A program made the translations under genes and the position numbers. 64,000 nucleotides of DNA, taken from NCBI GenBank assembly GCA_951812645.1, contig CATOSM010000002.1, forward strand, positions 1-64,000. Direction: 5' to 3'. How positions within the stretch are numbered: position 1 is the first letter of the stretch; every line of letters starts with the position of its first letter. Below the pieces are notes generated by a model. The model saw nothing but the letters and a program-made list of their open reading frames with translations. It did not search any database and was not told the DNA's origin. This DNA comes from an uncultured Candidatus Nitrosopumilus sp. GTDB taxonomy: Archaea; Thermoproteota; Nitrososphaeria; Nitrososphaerales; Nitrosopumilaceae. Below are positions 8,306-17,414 of this stretch, piece after piece.

Positions 8306-10816
8306 TCATACGAGGGGCCTGTCCCCATCTGTAGGATCTACCAATTCTGTTTTTTCGCCTTCATTAATTCTCTTGAGAATTTCCAATGCTGAACATTTGT
8401 GCAAATACTCGTTATTGTTACCACACCTGTATGAAAATGTGCATCTTGGACAACCCGACTCATTTTTGCATGGGCATTCTTTTACGATAAACATACTGCG
8501 TTCCAATGCCGTCTCAAATCGGTCATAGAGTGCTTTGCTTGCACCACTGCCCCCTATTGCCCCATCATAAACAAAAATCAAGCCTGACGTGCCTAGCGAA
8601 ATGCCCCCCAAATCCTGAGACACTCCGCCTGTTATCATATTGCTTCCCTCGATAACAACATGTTCTGTCGCATGATATCCGCTGGCTTCGGCATATTCAG
8701 GATCCTCTGATTCCTCAATCACTTTGAGAGGCCTTGGAGCATGAAATACAATTCCTTTAGTTGCAAAATCATATCCTAATGGCGTATCCAGATCTGCTTT
8801 TTCCCCTTGAGTTATTTCCTGACCTAGTTCAATGTTGACGTAACCATACACTTTTTTTTCAATATGTAATTTACAAAATGCCAGTTCTATTCCATTTGCA
8901 TTTCTTTTCTCAAAAACTGTTTCAATCGTTGGCCATTCTTCTGTCAATGCCTTTGTATAATACGGATAGTCTCTTGGAATTCTTTCTAATTTTGCATAGT
9001 TTTTTTCTGGATAATCGAATTCTTTGACTTTGTAGCGTATTCCAGCTAGAAAATAGATTGCATCTTTGTGCAGTTCTTCTAGTGCAATTGGTAAAACTCT
9101 GTCTCCCACTTTTTTTCCATCTAAGAAAATATCAACCGATTTTCCAATGCCTCTGATGCTGTATTCATCTAACATGGAGCTTATTTTGTCTAGATTTGGA
9201 ATTATTCTATTATTGAATTCTTTGAGATTTTCTTTGACGATGTGGCGCTCAATTATTTCTTGATGCTCTTTTAATTCATGTCTTGATATCGGCCTATCGC
9301 ATGCCATGGCCAACACTTGAAATTCTTCTACAAAGGGGTTTTTTGGATCGATGTATGTTTTTTCGATATCTTCAAAATAATCCTCTGGATGATTTTTGTA
9401 ATACTGTGATATCGGATCGTTTCCTAATGCCAAAAATGCATACCCCCTCTGTCCTTTCCTGGCTGCCCTTCCTATTCTCTGAATTAGCCGATTAACTGGA
9501 ATGGTTGATGATATTACACAGTCTACATTGCCCACATCTATCCCTAATTCAAGCGCGGGAGTGCATGAAATTGCTTGTAAGCTGTCTTCCTTGAATTGCC
9601 TTTCGACTGACATTCTATAATTTGCCATTAATCCGGCCCTGTGAACTTTGATGTTGACCTTTTGCTTTTTAGCCTGCATTGCTAGTAATTCTGAATTCAG
9701 ATGTGAACTGTTGAAAACCATCGTCTTGTGGTTTTTCTGGGTTAGTTTTTTTGTCAACTCTACCATTAAGGATCTCTGCGTTCGCAGTGATGGAAACAGC
9801 ATTGCAAAATCCGTCCGTCCTTTTTTTCCTGAACCCTGTATCTTTTGCATTTTTTCCCCGAATAATTTTTGACAAAATTCTTTTGCATCATCTAGAGTGG
9901 CCGACGCTGCAACAAATTGTAATTTGCCGGTGCAAATCCTTTTGAGTCTTTTTATGATATAGTGTACGTTTGATCCAAAAATTCCCGAGTACACATGTGC
10001 CTCGTCTATGACAAGAATTCTGGTTGACGTTAACAATGATGAGAATTTTGTCTGATGCCACATGTGATAATGCAATACATCAAAATTTGTAATTAGGATG
10101 CTTGGGGGATTATCTGTTATCCCTCTTCTTTCTTCCAGTTCTGTATCTCCGTCAAATACTCTGACGTTCACGTTTATTTTTTCTGCAAATTTTTGAATCT
10201 TTGGATACTGGTCTCGTGCCAATGCTTTTGTGGGATATACAAAGATTGCAAAGACATTCCCATCATTGGCGTCTTTTTTTATTCTTTGAATCACTGGAAT
10301 CAAAAATGCTTCTGTTTTTCCTGATGCAGTTGGTGCTTCAATTATCACATTTTCTCCAAACGTAATCTCCTCTATTGCTTCTTGTTGAAATTTATAAAAC
10401 TGCTCAATTTTTAATTCTCTGAGATGCTCTGTTATTGATTCATCCAATCCCAATTCTTCCACTTTACAGCCCATTTCAGGCTCGGGATTACTCAAAACCT
10501 TGTATTGTGAGACATAGTCTTTTTTTGAAAATAATATCTCTTCAGTGATTTTATCTGGATTGCTGTTTCCAATCATTTCCCTAATTTCATTTTCTCCTCT
10601 GACTATTCCCTCATCTCTTAGTCCTTCTGATAACCCTCCTTCTGTAACCAGTCCTTTGTCAAATCTTGATAGGAATTCTAGGAATACTTCGTCGGTATTT
10701 TTAGTAAATTCTAACAGATCCTCAATGCCGCATTTCTGACAGGAAACATGCATTTTTTTGTTGAATGTTTTTTGGATTTCAATTTTTGACTTGCATTTGG
10801 GACATGAAAACTTCAT
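8306..10816 (-). CDS. DEAD/DEAH helicase with C-terminal DUF1998 (MrfA/Hrq1-like)
   Basis: An 836-residue SF2 helicase. A zinc ribbon begins the protein (CPKCKSK...CQKCG). RecA domain 1 has APTASGKTEAF (Walker A) and IDEAHVYSG (Walker B); RecA domain 2 has TPALELGIDVGNVD and QRIGRAARKGQRG (motif VI). The C-terminal DUF1998 region carries a four-Cys cluster (CPCKNESGCPRC...C). This layout is that of the MrfA/Hrq1 family, 3'-5' helicases linked to repair of crosslinks and mitomycin damage; that role is inferred from family. It is divergent from the DNA methyltransferase at 10939 across a 122-base gap. Confidence 0.88.
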   Translation of the reverse strand: MKFSCPKCKSKIEIQKTFNKKMHVSCQKCGIEDLLEFTKNTDEVFLEFLSRFDKGLVTEGGLSEGLRDEGIVRGENEIREMIGNSNPDKITEEILFSKKDYVSQYKVLSNPEPEMGCKVEELGLDESITEHLRELKIEQFYKFQQEAIEEITFGENVIIEAPTASGKTEAFLIPVIQRIKKDANDGNVFAIFVYPTKALARDQYPKIQKFAEKINVNVRVFDGDTELEERRGITDNPPSILITNFDVLHYHMWHQTKFSSLLTSTRILVIDEAHVYSGIFGSNVHYIIKRLKRICTGKLQFVAASATLDDAKEFCQKLFGEKMQKIQGSGKKGRTDFAMLFPSLRTQRSLMVELTKKLTQKNHKTMVFNSSHLNSELLAMQAKKQKVNIKVHRAGLMANYRMSVERQFKEDSLQAISCTPALELGIDVGNVDCVISSTIPVNRLIQRIGRAARKGQRGYAFLALGNDPISQYYKNHPEDYFEDIEKTYIDPKNPFVEEFQVLAMACDRPISRHELKEHQEIIERHIVKENLKEFNNRIIPNLDKISSMLDEYSIRGIGKSVDIFLDGKKVGDRVLPIALEELHKDAIYFLAGIRYKVKEFDYPEKNYAKLERIPRDYPYYTKALTEEWPTIETVFEKRNANGIELAFCKLHIEKKVYGYVNIELGQEITQGEKADLDTPLGYDFATKGIVFHAPRPLKVIEESEDPEYAEASGYHATEHVVIEGSNMITGGVSQDLGGISLGTSGLIFVYDGAIGGSGASKALYDRFETALERSMFIVKECPCKNESGCPRCTFSYRCGNNNEYLHKCSALEILKRINEGEKTELVDPTDGDRPLV

Positions 10817-10938
10817 TTCTGTGTTTTAATGATATACATTCTAAATTTAATGATTAAAAACGCCTTCTATTTTGTAGATCTCTTTTTTCGATATTTTAAA
10901 ACAAAAGATTTAAAGCTCTGTTTAATCGTGATACTCTG

Positions 10939-12360
10939 ATGGCAAAGAAAAAATACGTTGTAAATGATATTATTCAAGCTGATAGTAATGAATTAACTAA
11001 ACACATTGAACCGGAAAGTGTTGCATTAACTATCACTTCTCCTCCTTACAGAAATGCCATAAATTACTCTCAACATGTAAAAAATGTTAAATCTAAAAAA
11101 AATACTAAATTCCGTGGCGATGTGGGCATTTCAACATCTGATTATCTTGATGAGATGGAGAAAATATTTTCTGAAGTTCTCAAAGTAACTATCCCTGGTG
11201 GATTTTGTTGTATCGTAATTGCTGATGAGATTGATAATGGTACTTTAATTCCATTACCTAGTTTACTAATTTCTCGTTTAGTAACTGAACACAAATCCGA
11301 GGATGGATGGAGATTTCGTGATATGATAATTTGGAACAAAGTTACAGCAGGTAGAAATGGTGCCGGAAATCGTTTTGGGATTTTTATTCAAAATCCATTA
11401 CCTTCCTATTATCGTTCTAATATCATGCATGAATATATCATAATTCTTGAAAAAGGATCCCAAAGGCGAATAATGGATAAGACAAAAACAAAAAAGATTC
11501 CACTAAACCGTGCTATGAAACGCCAAGTTTCACAATCTTTATGGGATTTACCTGTAGATGAGGCGGTAATTAAGGAATCTCAAAAATCGGTTTGGGATAT
11601 CACTCCTGTACCTCCTAGAGTTGTTGAACATCCTGCAGTTTTTCCGGAACAAATTCCCTGGAGATTAATTAATCTCTATTCAAAAGAAGGTGATGTGGTT
11701 TTAGATCCTATGAATGGAAGTGGACAAACTACTAAAATTGCAAATCAGCTTGAACGAAAATTTATTGGAATTGATAAAAGATTGCATTATGTTGAATTAG
11801 CAAAGAAAAGACTGACTGAACCCTTCATGCCTTCAAATTTCATGATTCCTATTTATCTTCCAATCAATTGGTCTGATTCTGAAGAATCTGGTAAAAAAAT
11901 TGATGCTCAATTGGATATTTCAAAAGTTCCTGCTGGTTTCAAATTTATTTTTTCTAAAGAATCTTCCAAAGAAGTTTTAGGAGTTCGAGGAAATTATCTA
12001 TATTATAAAAATAAAGATGGTGATTGGATTTGTTATATTATGGCAAGAAGTTCAAGACCCACGAGAATAAATATTGGAAATTTGTCTGATCCCAAATCTC
12101 CTTTAAGGGTTGTTTTAAAATCACTACCTTCAAACATATTTCATAAAGCACAATTGAATGAGATACTGCCACCTGGATTGGTTGAAAATAGACAGCCTAT
12201 CAAAGCTGTAATCGATGTATTAGAATATGAAAAATTCTTGAAGAAAACTGAAAAAAAATCAAAAACTGCTGAAATCTATGAGGTTATCATTCCTAAAAAA
12301 CATAAAAAATTGATTGCATATGTGCCAAAATCTGTTTTGAAAAAAGCAACTAAAAAATAG
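10939..12360 (+). CDS. DNA methyltransferase, SPPY class, with extra C-terminal domain
   Basis: A 473-residue AdoMet-dependent DNA methylase. Catalytic motif IV, TSPPY, is at residues 33-37 and the AdoMet motif DPMNGSGQT at about 254, i.e. the IV-before-I order of beta-class enzymes. SPPY is commoner in N4-cytosine than N6-adenine enzymes, so m4C is a reasonable guess. Residues ~295-473 are an additional domain I do not recognise, ending in a Lys-rich tail. A TATA-like AAGATTTAAAG lies about 28 bases before ATG. It is followed 80 bases later by a same-strand DGQHR/nuclease-like gene. Both are visibly more AT-rich than flanking core genes, suggesting acquisition as a pair. Confidence 0.85.
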   Translation: MAKKKYVVNDIIQADSNELTKHIEPESVALTITSPPYRNAINYSQHVKNVKSKKNTKFRGDVGISTSDYLDEMEKIFSEVLKVTIPGGFCCIVIADEIDNGTLIPLPSLLISRLVTEHKSEDGWRFRDMIIWNKVTAGRNGAGNRFGIFIQNPLPSYYRSNIMHEYIIILEKGSQRRIMDKTKTKKIPLNRAMKRQVSQSLWDLPVDEAVIKESQKSVWDITPVPPRVVEHPAVFPEQIPWRLINLYSKEGDVVLDPMNGSGQTTKIANQLERKFIGIDKRLHYVELAKKRLTEPFMPSNFMIPIYLPINWSDSEESGKKIDAQLDISKVPAGFKFIFSKESSKEVLGVRGNYLYYKNKDGDWICYIMARSSRPTRINIGNLSDPKSPLRVVLKSLPSNIFHKAQLNEILPPGLVENRQPIKAVIDVLEYEKFLKKTEKKSKTAEIYEVIIPKKHKKLIAYVPKSVLKKATKK

Positions 12361-12440
12361 TTTTTCCATTTTAATCGATCTAAATTAATTATAAATTCAG
12401 AACATATCACCTTATTTATTCATGATATTACAAAACTTTA

Positions 12441-14081
12441 ATGAAAAAAGAGTCTGAAACTAAAGATCATAAATCATTAAAAAAAACCATTAAAAAAATA
12501 TTAGATAACTCCGTTTTTGATGTAGTTGATACTGAAGTAAATATTGATATTGACAGTGATGGAAAACCTGAATTTTCTATTGATGCATGTGCGATTCATG
12601 ATAAAACTTTGTTAGTTTTCCAATGTAAAGATCGAAATAAAATTGCTAATATTAAAAAAGAATTGAATTCTACTAAAGAATACATTCGGAAGACAATCTC
12701 TAAAAAATTTTCAGTACTTGATAGCGATACAGGAAATATTTCTGATGAATCTCTTAAACAAATTACTACCATAAAATGTTGTTATGCATTTACTAAAAAA
12801 CTAAAAAATGATGATGCTGAAAAAGATGTTAAAACAGCAAAATTCATTTTTTGGGATGATTTAGCTGTAAAATATTATAGTCGAATTTCAGATATTTTAA
12901 AAGGCATTACTAAAAATGAACTTTTAAAAGAATTTGATATCAAATTTACCTCAAAAACCACTTATGAAGAAAATGCTATAGAAATCAAACAAGAAAATAA
13001 TGTGATGTATATGTTGGGAATGAATCCTGGTTTACTTTTAAAAATTGCATATGTTTTTAGACGAACTGGCAATAAACCTGAGGCATATCAGAGAATCATC
13101 ACCAAGGATCGTATTCAAAGTATTTCAAAATATTTTGGAGAATCTAAAAATCTTATGTTGCCAAATCCTGTAATTATTGTATTTGATAAAGATCCAAAAA
13201 TCCAACAAAAAATTAAATATAAAAAATCCAACAAAAAATTACAATTCCCTGTATCTTTCTGTTCAGCTTGGATTATTGACGGACAACATAGGATTTTTGG
13301 TTTCAAAGATCATGACACATACAAGAATTGGGATCCTAATAATGATGAAAATTTCAAAATACCTGTTATTGTTTTCAAAAATTTATCTTTTACCAATCAA
13401 AATAAAGCATTTGTAAATATCAATTATTATCAAAAACGAATCGATGCTGTTTTATTCAATGATTTAGCCACCATCATTCAAGATTTATCTCATGAAATTA
13501 CTTGGCCCAGCCTTCTAATTTCTGCATTAAATAAACGTCAACCTTGGAAAGATATGATTAAAATTTCTGAATTGGATACTGGAAAACCTATCACGATTTC
13601 AGGTTTTGCAAAAACTAAACTGCTTACAAAATTATTAGGATATAGTAAAAAAACTGGACAATACTCCGGTAATTTGTTTAATGTATCTCCATTTAACCCT
13701 AAAAAACCATTTACTCATGCAGATAATCAAACTTCATTTGATAAACAGCTTAAGATTCTAACAAGGTTTTTTGGAATTATCCGGGCAAAGGTAAAAAATT
13801 CTGATCCTGTCAAAGATAAATGGTTAAATTCTAAAGAATATGGGTTGACTAAATTCACGACTGTAAATGCATTGTTATTAGTTTTAGATTCCTTACTGGA
13901 AAAAGACCCCAAGCTTTCAATGGATTTAGATAAATGGTTATCATCTATAACATCTGTTAATTTCAAAAATGATAATCTGTTAAAATACGGTAGAGGGTAC
14001 CCTGCAATGCCAAAAATTGCCAACACTATAATCCGAAAAATGAATTCAGATCATGGAGCAAAATTAAATTTAGTTAAATAG
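12441..14081 (+). CDS. DGQHR-domain protein with PD-(D/E)XK-like N-terminus
   Basis: A 546-residue protein. The first ~100 residues look like a restriction-endonuclease fold: Asp48 (SIDACA), then a beta strand ending in VFQCKDR with Gln61-x-Lys63, i.e. D...QxK as in Mrr-like nucleases. Around residues 275-290 comes SAWIIDGQHRIFGF, the hallmark of the DGQHR/DndB family known from DNA phosphorothioation and 7-deazaguanine modification loci. The C-terminal third is helical with no further motif seen. It follows the methyltransferase by 80 bases. Together they suggest a modification-dependent defence module; activity and partner dependence are inference. No dndACDE-type genes are nearby. Confidence 0.75.
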   Translation: MKKESETKDHKSLKKTIKKILDNSVFDVVDTEVNIDIDSDGKPEFSIDACAIHDKTLLVFQCKDRNKIANIKKELNSTKEYIRKTISKKFSVLDSDTGNISDESLKQITTIKCCYAFTKKLKNDDAEKDVKTAKFIFWDDLAVKYYSRISDILKGITKNELLKEFDIKFTSKTTYEENAIEIKQENNVMYMLGMNPGLLLKIAYVFRRTGNKPEAYQRIITKDRIQSISKYFGESKNLMLPNPVIIVFDKDPKIQQKIKYKKSNKKLQFPVSFCSAWIIDGQHRIFGFKDHDTYKNWDPNNDENFKIPVIVFKNLSFTNQNKAFVNINYYQKRIDAVLFNDLATIIQDLSHEITWPSLLISALNKRQPWKDMIKISELDTGKPITISGFAKTKLLTKLLGYSKKTGQYSGNLFNVSPFNPKKPFTHADNQTSFDKQLKILTRFFGIIRAKVKNSDPVKDKWLNSKEYGLTKFTTVNALLLVLDSLLEKDPKLSMDLDKWLSSITSVNFKNDNLLKYGRGYPAMPKIANTIIRKMNSDHGAKLNLVK

Positions 14082-14096
14082 ATTTTTACATTTTAT

Positions 14097-14444
14097 TTAT
14101 CTTGTATTTTTAGATTCATCGGTTCTTTTTTGTCCAATTTTTGATGCGATACTTTCTCGTAGTTCACCATCTGTTCTGCCTTCAGTTTTCACTCCTGCTG
14201 ATCTTGCAATCGTTTCTAATTTCTCCCGTTCTGTTTCCACAGGGCCTGAAATTTTTGGTGCCTCTTCTGTCACCTCTTTCATCTGTTCTTGAATTTCATT
14301 TTTCGCTTTATTGTATTCGTTTACTGCCCTCCCCATTTTTTTAGCAGCCCCCGGTAGCTTGCCTGTCCCTAAAATCAAAACCAATGCTACAAAAATGATT
14401 ATCATCCATTCACTGCCGCCGATGTTCAGAGAACTTTCAACCAT
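14097..14444 (-). CDS. tatA: Sec-independent protein translocase TatA/TatE
   Basis: A 115-residue protein of the Tat export system. It has the TatA form: a short N-terminus, one membrane helix (residues ~12-28, WMIIIFVALVLILG), a hinge (GTGKLPGAAKKMGRA) and an amphipathic helix followed by a charged tail. TatA polymerises with TatC to carry folded proteins across the membrane; tatC is not in the window. It is convergent with the DGQHR gene (15-base gap). Confidence 0.9.
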   Translation of the reverse strand: MVESSLNIGGSEWMIIIFVALVLILGTGKLPGAAKKMGRAVNEYNKAKNEIQEQMKEVTEEAPKISGPVETEREKLETIARSAGVKTEGRTDGELRESIASKIGQKRTDESKNTR

Positions 14445-14506
14445 GCTTTGGTATTGTCTAAATTGAAATTAAACGTAATGTTCCAACTTTATGCCTGAGT
14501 TCCAAC

Positions 14507-15661
14507 TTATCGCTGGATCTGTCGTGGTTCCAGTTTCCTTCTAGAACTTATTGCAAACAGTGTCACCCCTATGCCTATTATGCAAAATACAGCATATGGC
14601 ATCTCATTTCCAAATGACTGTGTAATTGGCCCTCCGATGGTCGGTCCTATTGCCCAACCCATACCAAAAACCGTCTCATATGCTCCGATTATTTTGCCTG
14701 AAATCCCTTTTCGCGTCTTACTCAAAATTATTTCCAAAGTCAGTGGGAAGAAGATACTAAACCCAAATCCCATCAAAACCAATGCCATTCCGAATGTGAT
14801 GATTGAATCTGCAGCAATTGACATGGCCAACCCTGCAGATACGGCAACAGTCCCTGCAATCAAAGTCTGACTTGTCCTCTTTGCAAGCTTTCCTGCCAGT
14901 GCTAGGGACACAACTCGTGATATGCCAAAAACAAAATACAATAGCAGAATGTCCGAGTCTGACATTCCATTATCATCTAGAAATGCCGGATAAATTGTTA
15001 GGATGATTCCAAAAGACGACGTACAGAAAATCAATAATATTATTACTTCTGGAAATTGTTTCATTTCTTTTATTGATGAGAATGAAAATCGCTCACTGCG
15101 TTTTTTCACACTTTTTCGTGATGCCGCAAGTGAGAAGACTATTGCTGCTGCAAGAATAAACGCCGCAATTTGGAACAGAATTCTATACGTAATATCTGCC
15201 CCTTCAAACAATGCCGAACCAAGTAATGGTCCTGCCATAAATCCAACTACAAAAAACATTGTAAACCACGAGATGTTTTTTACTCTGTTTTTCTCTGAAC
15301 TTTCATTTGATATGATGGATTCACAAGGTGGCCAGAAAAATGCATGTGCAACACCTGTCATTATCCTAAATCCCATTATTTCTGGAACTGACTGCGCAAT
15401 TGATAGCAGATACACCGATGCTGAGTTAACTGCGGCCCCCGCCGCAATCAAATAACCATTGTTAATCCTGTCAAGAAGAATTCCCACAAAAAGCGGAATA
15501 AACATGTAGGGAATAAAATTAGTCAATCCGATTAACCCTAATTCAGAATATGACGCACCAATGATATTTTTTGCAAATACTGGCAGAATTGGCCCGTGTA
15601 ATCCATATGATGTCCCTATGATCAAACCAGTAACGTTGACTAGTATCAGAACCCTGTTCAT
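14507..15661 (-). CDS. MFS transporter
   Basis: A 384-residue major facilitator superfamily protein with about 12 predicted membrane helices. Typical loop features include LLDRINNG (after helix 2) and GLHGPILPVFAKN in helix 1. The start overlaps the end of the upstream methyltransferase by four bases (ATGA), so they are translationally coupled. The substrate is unknown. Confidence 0.85.
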   Translation of the reverse strand: MNRVLILVNVTGLIIGTSYGLHGPILPVFAKNIIGASYSELGLIGLTNFIPYMFIPLFVGILLDRINNGYLIAAGAAVNSASVYLLSIAQSVPEIMGFRIMTGVAHAFFWPPCESIISNESSEKNRVKNISWFTMFFVVGFMAGPLLGSALFEGADITYRILFQIAAFILAAAIVFSLAASRKSVKKRSERFSFSSIKEMKQFPEVIILLIFCTSSFGIILTIYPAFLDDNGMSDSDILLLYFVFGISRVVSLALAGKLAKRTSQTLIAGTVAVSAGLAMSIAADSIITFGMALVLMGFGFSIFFPLTLEIILSKTRKGISGKIIGAYETVFGMGWAIGPTIGGPITQSFGNEMPYAVFCIIGIGVTLFAISSRRKLEPRQIQR

Positions 15662-16347
15662 TTGTATGCGGCAACCATTATGGCCCCGCCCATAAGATCT
15701 TTCTCAAACTCCGCTCTTGAGAATTTTTCCAAAATCAATTTTTCTAGTTTTTTATTCTGCGGCCATCTTTTGTAGGTCCCGTACAACGTTCCAAATTTTA
15801 ATCCCAGTCTTCCGCCTGCAGCAAATGCGAGAATTGGGAGAATGCATCTTAGGTAAAACGACGCACCAGCTCTGAAAAATGCCTCGTCCGGTTTTCCCAA
15901 GTCTACTATCACAAATCTTCCACCTTTTTTTAGCACCCTGTGAATTTCAGAAATTGCGATTCTCAAATTGATTGCGTCTCTCAAAGAATAGCCACATAGG
16001 ACGGCATCAAACTCTCCTTCTTTGAATGGAATGTGCTCAAAAACTCCATTTGCCATGTCTGGAGTCCTTTCAAAAAATGCACCTGTGTTTTTTAACATTG
16101 GGACCAGCGGGTCATACAGCGTAACTGATATCTGATTATCTGTTAGTTCCATTGCAGTCTTTGACATGTTGCCAAAACCCGAGCCTGCATCTAGAATTTT
16201 ATTTCCAGGAAACACCCTTTGTGAGATTCCCCTGTTGCGATGTTCTTTGTCTTTGCCTAACGAGATAATCGAATTAACTTTGTCATAAATTGGAATTATT
16301 TCCCGAAGTACTTCCATTACTTCTCCCCAGTAACTTCCTAAACCCAT
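15658..16347 (-). CDS. Class I SAM-dependent methyltransferase (UbiE-like)
   Basis: A 229-residue methyltransferase. Motif I is ILDAGSGFGNMSK (~50), motif II YDPLVPML, then FDAVLCGYSLRDA and VLKKGGRFVIVDLGKP, all close to the UbiE/MenG pattern. Thaumarchaea use menaquinones, so quinone methylation is a plausible role, but related enzymes methylate other lipids. It overlaps the MFS gene by four bases and follows the proteasome alpha gene by about 50 bases on the same strand. Confidence 0.8.
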   Translation of the reverse strand: MGLGSYWGEVMEVLREIIPIYDKVNSIISLGKDKEHRNRGISQRVFPGNKILDAGSGFGNMSKTAMELTDNQISVTLYDPLVPMLKNTGAFFERTPDMANGVFEHIPFKEGEFDAVLCGYSLRDAINLRIAISEIHRVLKKGGRFVIVDLGKPDEAFFRAGASFYLRCILPILAFAAGGRLGLKFGTLYGTYKRWPQNKKLEKLILEKFSRAEFEKDLMGGAIMVAAYK

Positions 16348-16396
16348 TATCTATCGTCTCAGTATGCCTGCCTGAATGCCTTTCAAACCAAAGATT

Positions 16397-17122
16397 CTAT
16401 TCTGGTGCAAACTTTGGTGCATTTTGAGAATAATTTTTCAAATCAGACTCTGAAACTTTTTCAAACACTTTGGATTCAGCTGTAACTTTTGCCATCTTTA
16501 TGTTGTTGACTCCGTCTTTTGCCTCTGCCTTTAGATTAACTGCCGCAATAGCCAATGACGCTGCATCCTCCAAACCCAAATCTTCCTTGTAATGTTTTTC
16601 TAAAAACGAATTCACGTCATCAGAGCCTGCCCCGATTGCGACTGCTGCAAATTGAACATACGTTCCGCTAGGATCCGTAACATAGATTGATTCTCCTTTC
16701 TGATCAATTCCTGCAATAATCATCGATACTCCATTTGGACGAACTCCTCCATACTGTGTAAATTGATGGGCTTGATCTGCTAGATGTTTTGCAACTGTTG
16801 CGACTTCGACAGATTCGTCATAGGTCATTCTATTTCCTTGTGAAAAGAATCGTGCGCCATCTACTTGAACACGTGCATCCGGAATGTATCCTGCCGCTGC
16901 AACTCCTATATGGTAATCGACTTGGAAAATTTTCTGTGTAATGTTGCTAGTTTGTAAAGTCCTGGGTTTTTCTTCAACTGCCATGATAACCCCTTGTTTA
17001 GTGGCAACCCCTATGGCCAACGTTCCTCTTTTTACTGTCTCAATAGCATATTCGACTTGGTAAATTCTGCCGTCTGGCGAATACATGGTAGGTGTCATAT
17101 CATAACCGCGTGATGCCATCAT
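16397..17122 (-). CDS. psmA: Proteasome alpha subunit
   Basis: A 241-residue 20S proteasome alpha subunit. The N-terminal gate and alpha signature are present (YDMTPTMYSPDGRIYQVEYA), followed by RGTLAIGVATKQGVI and the conserved GIDQKG and TDPSGTY segments. It has no processed N-terminal Thr, as expected for alpha. The second ATG (17119) gives MASRGYD and may be the true start. It forms the outer rings that gate the beta chamber; beta subunits are outside the window. Confidence 0.95.
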   Translation of the reverse strand: MMASRGYDMTPTMYSPDGRIYQVEYAIETVKRGTLAIGVATKQGVIMAVEEKPRTLQTSNITQKIFQVDYHIGVAAAGYIPDARVQVDGARFFSQGNRMTYDESVEVATVAKHLADQAHQFTQYGGVRPNGVSMIIAGIDQKGESIYVTDPSGTYVQFAAVAIGAGSDDVNSFLEKHYKEDLGLEDAASLAIAAVNLKAEAKDGVNNIKMAKVTAESKVFEKVSESDLKNYSQNAPKFAPE

Positions 17123-17151
17123 AATATCACGAGTTCATTCTCAGTCAATTT

Positions 17152-17353
17152 AAGGGTAATTGCCATGTAGACTCTTTAAATAAAACCATGACTGCCTTAC
17201 CGCAGAGATAGGATCCCGCGTAAAAAATCCTTTGGCACATTGAAAGGAACGGGCGGACATATTGCCATTCGAGGTTTTCTCTCATTTCCGTCTTTGCCCA
17301 TCTGTCAAGACACTGCGTGTTATCGGCTGAGATCTTTACTCTCAATTACCCTT
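17152..17353. repeat. ~200-bp unit bounded by 11-bp inverted repeat (MITE-like)
   Basis: AAGGGTAATTG at 17152-17162 is perfectly inverted at 17343-17353 (CAATTACCCTT). The interior has no convincing gene. It adjoins a decayed transposase, so it may be a miniature element or the end of that IS. Confidence 0.35.
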
Positions 17354-17414
17354 TCTGTAGTTATACTCTGTTGAACAAATCACTTCCAACTGGCCCTGAT
17401 TTGATCTCATTTCC

